A DNA stretch of 6,428 bases from Myxococcales bacterium (GTDB lineage Bacteria > Myxococcota > Polyangia > Fen-1088): contig PMLH01000578.1 of NCBI GenBank assembly GCA_003159055.1, positions 1-6,428 on the forward strand, read 5' to 3'. Positions within the stretch are counted from its first letter, which is position 1. Each line of letters starts with the position of its first letter. The notes beneath the pieces are model-generated. The model did no database searches. It was not told where the DNA came from and saw only the letters and a list, made by a program, of their open reading frames with translations. Position numbers and translations under genes: made by a program. Shown piece after piece: positions 1-5,888 of the stretch.

Positions 1-1317
1 CTTGGCCTGGCTGAGCGCGCTGCCGCGCGAAAGCTGACTGCGGACGCCTGCAAGCTCGCCCTCGAGCCGGCTGATTCGTCCAAGCGCCTCGATCTTGCGG
101 GTTTCCAAATCGGCGGGCGATCCGGCGGTCAGGTTGCCCTGGGCGAGAATCTGGTCCGAGTGTTCTTGTCGGTATTGCACCGTATCATGCATGATCTGTT
201 GCAGTCGCTTCTCGGCTGCTTGCGTCTGCGAGCGCAAGAAGTCAGCCTCGGCCACGAAGCCCTTCAGCTTCTTTTCGACCTCGGTATCGACGTAGGTCCT
301 GATGTGAGCGTCGAGAAAACGCACGTGCCAGTCGTCGCGAGGCGAGAAAAGGCTAGGGATGAACGTGGCCGTGTACGTGCTGTTGCCGATGCTCTCGAAG
401 CGCAGGTGTTTTGCGAGTGCTTCCGCCTGTGGCTCGCTCGGATTCGGCATTTGCATCCGTCGAAGAGCGGCCAAGACGGCGTCGGTGGCGGTGAAAGCAC
501 GCTCCACACCGACGAAGAACTGCATGTCGTCGGATTGTGGTTGTCGCGTTTCTGTCTCGATCGGATTCACCCGGCGCGCAGGGTGCAGCATGACCACCGA
601 ATAGGCTGCACGGACAGGTGGGTAGTACTTGAAGCTGAGGGCGCCAAGCGCAAGCCCGGCCACGCTGACGGAAAGGAGCAGCCAGGCCCGCTTGCGCAGG
701 TATCTCGCGGCACGAATGACCTTGAGCAGCAGCTCGTCCATAGAAGGTGCCGCATCGTCGTTGTCCCCGCGCCTCCGATCCTCACGCCCCAGGTTTCGCT
801 GAGGTACCTGGCCCGGTTCCGATGGGTAGGAATACGCACCACGAAGCATCGTTTGTCGCGGAACTATGGCGGCGCTGGTTGCTCGCAGCGCGACCAGCGC
901 ACTGCTCTGCTGCCGTTCCTTGCTTGCGGCAGTGGCTGGATTGACGAAAGGCAGAACGGTGGCGCCCAGGCGGAGGGTATCGCCGTTGACCAGACGGGCG
1001 TGGTTCACGCGCCGCTCGGACAGGAAGGTGCCCTCCGCCGAGCCTAGGTCTTCGACAGTGTAGCCGAAACTGTGCTTGATAATCCGAGCGTGGAAGTCCG
1101 AAATGGCGCCATCAGGCAAGACGAGATCGGCATTGCTCGACCGACCGATCACGGTGGGATTGCGGGTGATCGGATAGATTTGTTGGGATCCATCGGCCCC
1201 ATCCATGACCAGCATGGCCCGATCTATTCCGGCGGGGACGTCGCTGCTTGCAACGAAATCAGCGAAGCTGAGCGTCTCGTTCTCGGGTCGATCGTCGTTG
1301 GCAGATTGTCGCGCCAT
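1..1317 (-). CDS. FHA domain fused to Wzz/GumC-type polysaccharide co-polymerase (3' end outside window)
   Basis: One frame stays open for 439 codons from the ATG at 1315-1317 to the left edge; I checked each triplet and found no stop. Residues about 35-126 form an FHA domain, a phosphothreonine-binding fold. GRSSNAD (58-64), S73, H76, DLGS (90-93), GTF (96-98) and LVNGDTLRLG (109-118) match its conserved positions. A polar, Arg/Asp-rich linker (127-192) follows. Next come a basic juxtamembrane stretch, one transmembrane helix (about 211-229) and a periplasmic part (from 230) that turns into charged, coiled-coil-like sequence near 340-439, as in Wzz/GumC/Wzc proteins. Family knowledge: such proteins set chain length or couple polymerisation to export. 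The FHA part should lie in the cytoplasm. The C-terminus is missing, so a second membrane helix or a tyrosine kinase domain cannot be judged. The first in-frame stop upstream is at 1414-1416. No strong ribosome binding site precedes the ATG, so a TTG start slightly upstream is possible. Confidence 0.85.
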   Translation of the reverse strand, partial: MARQSANDDRPENETLSFADFVASSDVPAGIDRAMLVMDGADGSQQIYPITRNPTVIGRSSNADLVLPDGAISDFHARIIKHSFGYTVEDLGSAEGTFLSERRVNHARLVNGDTLRLGATVLPFVNPATAASKERQQSSALVALRATSAAIVPRQTMLRGAYSYPSEPGQVPQRNLGREDRRRGDNDDAAPSMDELLLKVIRAARYLRKRAWLLLSVSVAGLALGALSFKYYPPVRAAYSVVMLHPARRVNPIETETRQPQSDDMQFFVGVERAFTATDAVLAALRRMQMPNPSEPQAEALAKHLRFESIGNSTYTATFIPSLFSPRDDWHVRFLDAHIRTYVDTEVEKKLKGFVAEADFLRSQTQAAEKRLQQIMHDTVQYRQEHSDQILAQGNLTAGSPADLETRKIEALGRISRLEGELAGVRSQLSRGSALSQAK

Positions 1318-1506
1318 GGCTTGCGGTTCGTGTCCAGTCCCAGCAATTCGTAGGCTGGGGTGGCAGTCCTTCTTGAGCAAATTGCAGACTCTGCTGTGGT
1401 AGGGCAATTCCCATCACTAGCAATGATTGTTGGATGACCAAACGCCCCACTAGGTTCCCTTCGGCAAGGTGGAAACCCCTTGCGGCCCTGCGCAGCTCGA
1501 CCGCAA

Positions 1507-1518
1507 ACCGGGCCCGGT
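1507..1518. repeat. 12-bp perfect palindrome
   Basis: ACCGGGCCCGGT reads the same on both strands. It lies about 190 bp upstream of the FHA-Wzz start. It could be a protein-binding site, but a GC-rich palindrome of this size can arise by chance. Confidence 0.3.
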
Positions 1519-1530
1519 CAAGGACACAGT

Positions 1531-1544
1531 CGACGTGAACGTCG
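1531..1544. promoter_or_regulatory. Candidate operator-like dyad
   Basis: CGACGT and ACGTCG are perfect 6-bp inverted arms around a 2-bp centre. The dyad lies about 215 bp upstream of the FHA-Wzz start and only 12 bp from the palindrome at 1507-1518. The adjoining A-run (1546-1551) is on the wrong side for a minus-strand terminator, and the plus strand has no T-run, so a binding site is more likely than a terminator. The role is inferred from symmetry and position only. Confidence 0.25.
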
Positions 1545-1643
1545 GAAAAAATCGAGAAAACGGTAGAAGGCCGGATACAGGAGCTTGTATGCCGTTTCTA
1601 TCCTTATTCCCAAAGCCAGCCGTGCATTCACGCCCCGGTCAGG

Positions 1644-1659
1644 CGCCGCTGGAGCGGCG
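1644..1659 (-). terminator. Possible hairpin downstream of the sugar phosphotransferase gene
   Basis: CGCCGCT and AGCGGCG are perfect 7-bp arms around two bases, so the folded form is a 6-bp stem with a 4-base loop. It lies about 80 nt past the stop of the minus-strand phosphotransferase gene. There is no T-tract after it on the minus strand, so intrinsic termination is doubtful. A second, weaker dyad (CCACA/TGTGG, 1689-1703) lies between it and the gene end. Confidence 0.25.
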
Positions 1660-1736
1660 TTGCATTCGGTTGTGTCGAGCACGCGTTTCCACAGATCTTG
1701 TGGTAACGGACAGCAAGGTTCGGCATCTATGCCCGA

Positions 1737-3173
1737 TTAGTAGGCGTTTCGGCCCTTCTTGCTGCCGAACACCGTAAGGAAGATGATCTTCAAGTCCAGG
1801 AGAAGGTTCCAATTGCGAATGTATTCGAGATCGTGGTGCACGCGCTGCTCCATCTTCTCCAATTCAGCGGTTTCGCCGCGCCAGCCGTTGACCTGAGCCC
1901 ACCCGGTGATGCCAGGCTTGACCATATGGCGAAGCATGTAGCCGTGAATGAGCGTACGATATTGTTCGTTATGAGCCACGGCGTGGGGCCGAGGGCCGAC
2001 CAAAGAGAGCTCGCCCGTCAGCACTTGCAAGAACTGCGGGAATTCGTCGAGGGACGTGCGCCGCAGAAAGCGTCCGATGCGGGTTACGCGTGAATCGTTC
2101 TTCGACACCTGCTTGACGTTGGGGCCGTCCTCGCACACCGTCATGGTGCGAAACTTGAGGATGCGAATCTTCTTGCCACAAAGTCCGTAGCGCCACTGCC
2201 TGAAGAAGATGGGCCCCGGCGAGCTGACCTTGATGGCGATGGCGATGAGCAGCATCGGGAGCGCCGTGATGAGCACAATCAAGCTGCCCAAGACCAGGTC
2301 CTCAACTCGCTTGACCCACCCAACGACGCCCTCGAATGGTGAATTGTGGACGCTGACGACGGGAATTCCACCCACCTGGCTCCAGTGGGCTCGTAGCAGG
2401 TTGTAGTAGAGGAAATCAGCCACCATGTAGACCGTGACAGTTGTGTCGGTCAGCGTCGATAGAATGCTCGCGGTCCGCAGCTCGGCCCGCAGTGGAAGCG
2501 CAACGTACACGACGTCGAGCGCGCCCTGCCGGCAGAGTTTGACCAGCTCCTCGGAGGTGCCCAGCACTTTGCAGCGAGGATGCTTTGGGAGGTGTCGCCG
2601 CTTCTCCGATCGGTCGTCGTAGATTCCCTGCAATTTCAGGCCGAGCCAAGGAAGATCGTCGAGAGCTTCCGCCAGACGTTCAGCATCTTGGGTGCAGCCA
2701 AGAATGGCCACACGCCGGCTGTTGTGGCCCTGGGCGCGCAACACGCGCAGGCCGAGGCGCGCCGCGAGTCGCAGGCCGCACAAGAACAGGGGCGCCAGCG
2801 CGAACCAGAACGTCGTGGCCACGCGAGAATACTGCGCCGAGGTCTTGCTGAAGAACCAGAACGCCAAGAGCGCCGCCGGAACCGCAGACCACGCCAGCAG
2901 CGCATCCTTGATCTCGCGCAGAACGGATTCCATGCGGTAGGGCCGATACAGCCCGGTAACTTCCGCCGCAAAACCAAACACGAGCAATGCAATGACCGTG
3001 ACAGTCACGGTCTGCTCCCCCCACCGCTCATCGTACATCCAATGTGCTAGTGCCTGGGCAAGCAACACCATCGACGCGTCACTTAGGCGCTGCAGCGAGC
3101 TGACCCAAGCGTCGTGCCTACGCAACGCCCCGTCTTGGGTGGGCCTTGCCATTTTTTTTGGAGATATTGTCAA
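1737..3173 (-). CDS. Undecaprenyl-phosphate sugar phosphotransferase (WcaJ/EpsB type)
   Basis: This 478-residue inner-membrane enzyme should transfer a sugar-1-phosphate from a nucleotide sugar to undecaprenyl phosphate, the first step of polysaccharide repeat-unit synthesis. The N-terminal half has about four hydrophobic helices (roughly 31-47, 55-76, 91-108 and 118-138). A Rossmann-like domain follows, beginning at RVAILG (154-159). The C-terminal catalytic part has a membrane-inserted segment (about 292-315), then SPGPIFFRQ (318-326), KFRTM (340-344), the catalytic-type acidic pair in SLDEFPQ (374-380), LVGPRP (391-396) and KPGITGWAQVNGWRGE (419-434). The length and order match the long, five-helix members of the family. 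The donor sugar, often glucose or galactose, cannot be read from the sequence. The TTG start at 3171-3173 is preferred because AAGGAG lies 8 bases before it; an in-frame ATG seven codons later (3150-3152) has no such site. The gene is divergent from the glycosyltransferase pair, pointing to shared control. Confidence 0.93.
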   Translation of the reverse strand: MTISPKKMARPTQDGALRRHDAWVSSLQRLSDASMVLLAQALAHWMYDERWGEQTVTVTVIALLVFGFAAEVTGLYRPYRMESVLREIKDALLAWSAVPAALLAFWFFSKTSAQYSRVATTFWFALAPLFLCGLRLAARLGLRVLRAQGHNSRRVAILGCTQDAERLAEALDDLPWLGLKLQGIYDDRSEKRRHLPKHPRCKVLGTSEELVKLCRQGALDVVYVALPLRAELRTASILSTLTDTTVTVYMVADFLYYNLLRAHWSQVGGIPVVSVHNSPFEGVVGWVKRVEDLVLGSLIVLITALPMLLIAIAIKVSSPGPIFFRQWRYGLCGKKIRILKFRTMTVCEDGPNVKQVSKNDSRVTRIGRFLRRTSLDEFPQFLQVLTGELSLVGPRPHAVAHNEQYRTLIHGYMLRHMVKPGITGWAQVNGWRGETAELEKMEQRVHHDLEYIRNWNLLLDLKIIFLTVFGSKKGRNAY

Positions 3174-3181
3174 GAGCTAGG

Positions 3182-3187
3182 CTCCTT
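3182..3187 (-). promoter_or_regulatory. Ribosome binding site deciding a TTG start
   Basis: AAGGAG on the minus strand lies 8 nt before the TTG at 3171-3173. The alternative ATG at 3150-3152 would be 29 nt away, too far for normal initiation. This supports TTG as the start of the sugar phosphotransferase. Confidence 0.7.
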
Positions 3188-3206
3188 ATAGTTGGGTATC
3201 TTCGGG

Positions 3207-3212
3207 ATTTTA
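3207..3212 (-). promoter_or_regulatory. Possible -10 box of the sugar phosphotransferase gene
   Basis: TAAAAT on the minus strand matches the sigma-70 -10 consensus at five of six positions, in an AT-rich patch within GC-rich DNA. It would start a leader of about 27 nt carrying the AAGGAG site. I see no good -35 box at the right distance, so this is a weak call. An activator-dependent promoter is possible. Confidence 0.22.
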
Positions 3213-3236
3213 TTGGGCGCGGCGCCAAAGACCTGA

Positions 3237-3260
3237 TCACGCAGACAGAGGCCTGCATGA
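3237..3260. promoter_or_regulatory. Imperfect dyad, candidate operator
   Basis: The arms TCACGCAG (3237-3244) and CTGCATGA (3253-3260) pair at seven of eight positions around an 8-bp spacer. The 24-bp size and the position between divergent genes would suit a dimeric regulator acting on both. I cannot name a regulator, and chance is not excluded. Confidence 0.25.
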
Positions 3261-3318
3261 CTTGATAGGAAATATTCTAGGTGGCGGTCGATCTCGGACA
3301 GCATCTAACGGCTGCACA

Positions 3319-4548
3319 ATGAAAATTGCTTACCTCGTCAACCAGTATCCGAAGATCAGTCATGTCTTCATTCGCCGTGAGATTCTGGCCGTCGAGAGGG
3401 AAGGGTTCGAAGTTTCTCGGTTCGCGATACGACGAAGCTTGGATGTCGTTGCCGATGCAATCGATGTTGAAGAGGGGAACAGGACACACACGTTACTAGA
3501 TGCCGGATGGTCGGGCTTGTTACATGCCACCTTGTGGGCAGCGCTTGCTCGTCCTCTGCGCTTTCTGCGCAGCCTGCTGCTTACTGTTAGCGTTGGTTTG
3601 AGCTCGGACCGAGGCACCGCGAGACACCTTGTGTATCTCTCGGAGGCGTGTCTGCTGTTGCGATGGTCTGTGCGGGATGGGGTCCGGCACGTGCATGCGC
3701 ATTTCGGTACCAACTCCGCAATGGTGGCGATGCTTTGTCGCGAGCTTGGTGGGCCTTCGTACAGTTTCACTGCACACGGACCGGAGGAATTCGACAATGC
3801 GCCCTTGCTCGGGTTGCGACAGAAGATCCACCGAGCGAGCTTTGTCGCCGCCATCACCAGCTACGCCCGTAGTCAATTGTTTCGTCTATGTGACTTCCGC
3901 AATTGGCCCAAGATCAAGCTGGTCCGTTGTGGCGTTGACGCGCAATACTTGGGACCCGAACCTGTGGCCGTGCCGAACACGCGCCGGTTACTTTCCATCG
4001 GGCGGCTTTGCGAACAAAAGGGTCAGCTTCTGCTGATTGAGGCCCTTGCCCTACTGCAGCGGCAAGGGCGCGAGATCGAGCTGGCGTTGATAGGCGATGG
4101 AGAATTGCGGAGCGACTTGGAGAGCGCCATCAGTCGCCATGGGCTCGTTGAGAAGGTCAAGATTCTGGGCTGGGCGAGCAGCGATGCCATTCGACGCGCG
4201 CTTGATGAGAGTTGTGCTTTTGTTCTTCCAAGCTTCGCGGAAGGGCTGCCGGTCGTGATCATGGAGGCGTTCGCTCGTGCGCGGCCGGTGCTGAGCACCT
4301 TTGTGGCGGGAATTCCCGAATTGGTGGTACCGGGACGAAATGGATGGCTGGTGCCTGCGGGCTCGGTCGAGGATCTGGCAGAGGGTGTGCGGCAGATCCT
4401 GGACACGCCTCTCCCGCGGCTGCAGGAGATGGGCTTGCGCGGGCGCGAGGACGTGAAGCGGTTGCACGACATCGACGTTGTGGCGCGCGAGATGGTGGCC
4501 CACTTGCGGACGGCGCTGGCATCTGCTGGTGGCGGGAAACAGTCTTAG
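3319..4548 (+). CDS. GT4-family glycosyltransferase (colanic acid WcaL/AmsK-like)
   Basis: This 409-residue GT-B fold enzyme should add a sugar from a nucleotide donor to a lipid-linked oligosaccharide on the cytoplasmic side of the inner membrane. The N-terminus MKIAYLVNQYPKISHVFIRR is the usual start of colanic-acid-type family members. HVHAHFG (124-130) and FTAHGPEEFD (150-159) are acceptor-side motifs. SIGRLCEQKG (226-235) carries the Arg and Lys expected to bind donor phosphate. EGLPVVIME (308-316) is the EX7E motif of retaining GT4 enzymes, and GIPELV (331-336) follows. The frame stays open upstream to a TTG at 3262, but those 19 extra codons look unlike the family, so the ATG at 3319 is chosen despite a weak ribosome binding site. 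Donor and linkage are unknown. It is followed after 15 bp by the WecG-type gene, so the two are probably co-transcribed. Confidence 0.9.
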   Translation: MKIAYLVNQYPKISHVFIRREILAVEREGFEVSRFAIRRSLDVVADAIDVEEGNRTHTLLDAGWSGLLHATLWAALARPLRFLRSLLLTVSVGLSSDRGTARHLVYLSEACLLLRWSVRDGVRHVHAHFGTNSAMVAMLCRELGGPSYSFTAHGPEEFDNAPLLGLRQKIHRASFVAAITSYARSQLFRLCDFRNWPKIKLVRCGVDAQYLGPEPVAVPNTRRLLSIGRLCEQKGQLLLIEALALLQRQGREIELALIGDGELRSDLESAISRHGLVEKVKILGWASSDAIRRALDESCAFVLPSFAEGLPVVIMEAFARARPVLSTFVAGIPELVVPGRNGWLVPAGSVEDLAEGVRQILDTPLPRLQEMGLRGREDVKRLHDIDVVAREMVAHLRTALASAGGGKQS

Positions 4549-4552
4549 TCGC

Positions 4553-4557
4553 AGGAG
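4553..4557 (+). promoter_or_regulatory. Ribosome binding site of the WecG-type gene
   Basis: AGGAG lies 6 nt before the ATG at 4564 and 4 nt past the stop of the previous gene. It fixes the start and supports coupled expression with the GT4 gene. Confidence 0.7.
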
Positions 4558-4563
4558 CCCACG

Positions 4564-5400
4564 ATGGCACAGGAGAAAACGCGCGTCGCAGAAACTGTCG
4601 AAAGGGAACCGGTGGTAATTCCAATCGAATCGCTCATGGGGCTGCGCTTGGCGCGTATCGATCGGTGGCAACTCCTGGACCATATCTTCGCGGCCTTGGC
4701 GGCGTCACGCGGAGGTTGGCTGGTGACGGCCAACCTGGATTTTCTTCGTCGCTATGTGCGCGACGGAAAGGCCCGCGCTCTCTACGATTGCGCCGATCTC
4801 AGGGTGGCCGACGGAATGCCTCTGGTCTGGGCTTGCCGGATGCAAGGGGGCCCGCTGCCCGAGCGGGTGGCGGGATCATCTTTGGTTTGGCTCTTGGTCG
4901 AACGAGCCGCCGCAGAGGGGCGGTCACTGTATTTGCTGGGTGGCACGCCGGGAGCAAACGCGGGCGCATGCAAGGTGTTCAAGGACAAGCATCCGGGGCT
5001 CAGACTGTGCGGCGGATCGAGCCCCTCTCTTGCGAGCCCTCCGGCCGAGGCGGAAATCGATGGTCTCGTGGCCGAGCTGGCCCAGCACAACCCGGACATT
5101 CTGCTGGTGGCGTTGGGGTCGCCCAAGCAGGAGCAGGTTATGCACTCACTGCGCAGTCGCTTTCCGTCGACTTGGATGGTTGGGGTCGGCATCAGCCTCA
5201 GCTTCGTGGCAGGCGAGCTGCGGCGTGCACCTGTGTGGATGCGCAGGGTCGGCCTCGAATGGGTGCACCGTCTGTTTCAGGACCCGCGGCGGTTGGCCAA
5301 GCGCTACCTGATTGACGATTTGCCGTTCGTGGCGCGCCTGTTCCCGCACGCCATCTTGAATCGCTGGCGTCGAGCAAGGGCATCGCGCCGTCTTCAGTAG
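4564..5400 (+). CDS. WecG/TagA/CpsF-family (GT26) glycosyltransferase
   Basis: This 278-residue protein belongs to the family that transfers a sugar, often an N-acetylated one, to an undecaprenyl-linked acceptor at the inner face of the membrane. Motifs in order are VTANLDFLRRY (54-64), RVADGMPLVW (80-89) with the family Asp at 83, LPERVAG (98-104), YLLGGTPG (123-130), LLVALGSPKQE (180-190), GVGISLSFVAGELRRAP (207-223) and GLEWVHRL (230-237). A basic tail with RRLAKRYL (242-249) and an amphipathic end probably attach it to the membrane. The N-terminus is about 25 residues longer than the core domain; Met25 is a possible but less supported start. GISLSF replaces the more familiar small-residue/Phe-Asp pattern after GVG. 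The substrate is unknown. With the preceding GT4 gene it likely builds the repeat unit started by the divergent phosphotransferase. Confidence 0.92.
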   Translation: MAQEKTRVAETVEREPVVIPIESLMGLRLARIDRWQLLDHIFAALAASRGGWLVTANLDFLRRYVRDGKARALYDCADLRVADGMPLVWACRMQGGPLPERVAGSSLVWLLVERAAAEGRSLYLLGGTPGANAGACKVFKDKHPGLRLCGGSSPSLASPPAEAEIDGLVAELAQHNPDILLVALGSPKQEQVMHSLRSRFPSTWMVGVGISLSFVAGELRRAPVWMRRVGLEWVHRLFQDPRRLAKRYLIDDLPFVARLFPHAILNRWRRARASRRLQ

Positions 5401-5451
5401 CGGTGGTGTTCCGCCGATGTTTTCCGGCGACAAACTGCAAAGGGGCGTTCA
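5401..5451 (+). promoter_or_regulatory. Leader of the bacteriohemerythrin gene with overlapping hairpins and ribosome binding site
   Basis: AGGGG (5441-5445) lies 6 nt before the ATG and is the likely ribosome binding site. Upstream, GCGG (5400-5403) can pair with CCGC (5411-5414), or CGCCG (5412-5416) can pair with CGGCG (5425-5429). The two stems share bases and exclude each other. Neither is followed by a T-run, so this is not a convincing terminator for the gene before it. Confidence 0.35.
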
Positions 5452-5859
5452 ATGTCACTCATCACTTGGTCCGACAACATGAGCGTGGGCGTAGCGAAGA
5501 TCGACAAAGAGCATCGGAAGCTCATCGAGCTCATCAACCTGCTGCACTCGGAAATGGCGGCCGGCAAGAGCAACCAGGTGATGGGCAAGGTGCTTGACGA
5601 GCTTATTGCCTACACCAAAGGCCACTTCGCGATGGAGGAAACCCTGTTTCGCACCTACAGCTACCCCCAGGCGTCGGCGCACAAGCAAGAACACGACGCA
5701 CTCACCAAGAAGGTGCTCGATTTGCAGGGCGAGTTCAAAGCGGGCAAGACCTTCATTGGCGCACCGACGCTGAATTTCCTGCGAGACTGGCTCACCCAGC
5801 ACATCCTCAAGCAGGACATGGCCTACAAGCTCTTCTTTGAGAGCAAGGGCGTGAAGTAG
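5452..5859 (+). CDS. Bacteriohemerythrin
   Basis: This 135-residue protein is a single-domain hemerythrin with a non-haem diiron site that binds oxygen reversibly. All the expected ligands are present: H21 in KIDKEH, H58 and E62 in the HxxxE motif, H77 and H81 in HKQEH, and H117 and D122 in the HxxxxD motif. The N-terminal WSDNMSVGVAKID is typical of the family, and the length matches single-domain members. No signal peptide or added domain is seen, so it should be a soluble cytoplasmic protein. Family roles include oxygen storage or delivery, oxygen sensing and iron handling; which applies here is not shown. It follows the WecG-type gene by 51 bp on the same strand but has no obvious link to polysaccharide synthesis. 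Its stop is 29 bp from that of the convergent VIT-type gene. Confidence 0.96.
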   Translation: MSLITWSDNMSVGVAKIDKEHRKLIELINLLHSEMAAGKSNQVMGKVLDELIAYTKGHFAMEETLFRTYSYPQASAHKQEHDALTKKVLDLQGEFKAGKTFIGAPTLNFLRDWLTQHILKQDMAYKLFFESKGVK

Positions 5860-5888
5860 GACCTTTGTGGTCGCCTCGCCTTATTAGG

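Larger units (their letters stand above)
1318..1736. other. Intergenic region without a convincing gene
   Basis: About 420 bp separate two minus-strand genes, the sugar phosphotransferase and the FHA-Wzz gene. It should hold the 5' leader and probably the promoter of the FHA-Wzz gene, and any terminator of the phosphotransferase gene. I found no strong sigma-70 promoter by eye. A GTG-started plus-strand frame (1469-1777) crosses it, but its product has no recognisable motif and it runs into the 3' end of the phosphotransferase gene. Four short inverted repeats lie here: 1507-1518, 1531-1544, 1644-1659 and 1689-1703. The gap is unusually long for co-oriented genes of one pathway, which favours separate control of the FHA-Wzz gene. 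Confidence 0.6.
3174..3318. promoter_or_regulatory. Divergent control region between phosphotransferase and glycosyltransferase genes
   Basis: These 145 bp lie between two diverging coding starts and must contain signals for both transcripts. The region is locally AT-richer (around 3188-3213 and 3264-3279) than its neighbours. It contains a GC-rich palindrome (GGCGC-G-GCGCC, 3216-3226) and an imperfect dyad at 3237-3260. No clear consensus promoter is visible for the plus-strand gene. Confidence 0.5.

Noticed and set aside
739..741. Internal Met193 as the start of a stand-alone Wzz gene
   Set aside because: The frame continues upstream without a stop into the FHA domain, and no ribosome binding site precedes this ATG.
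567..842. Minus-strand 91-codon frame inside the FHA-Wzz gene
   Set aside because: It is a different frame of the same strand, Cys/Ser/Arg-rich with no motif, and is fully covered by the better-supported fusion gene.
160..1047. Plus-strand 295-codon open frame
   Set aside because: It lies codon-aligned opposite the FHA-Wzz gene, its product has no recognisable domain, and the minus strand gives clear FHA and co-polymerase motifs.
1469..1777. Plus-strand 102-codon frame starting with GTG in the intergenic gap
   Set aside because: It has no good ribosome binding site or motif, and it overlaps the 3' end of the phosphotransferase gene by 41 bp.
2580..3050. Plus-strand 156-codon frame
   Set aside because: It is antisense to the membrane and Rossmann region of the sugar phosphotransferase and Arg/Gln-rich, as expected for a GC-rich shadow frame.
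3262..3318. TTG start giving a 19-residue N-terminal extension of the GT4 enzyme
   Set aside because: The extension does not look like the family, and the conserved N-terminus begins at the ATG at 3319.
4212..5315. Plus-strand 367-codon frame spanning two genes
   Set aside because: It covers the end of the GT4 gene and most of the WecG-type gene in another frame. Its Gly/Ala/Arg-rich product lacks motifs, while the in-frame genes have clear ones.
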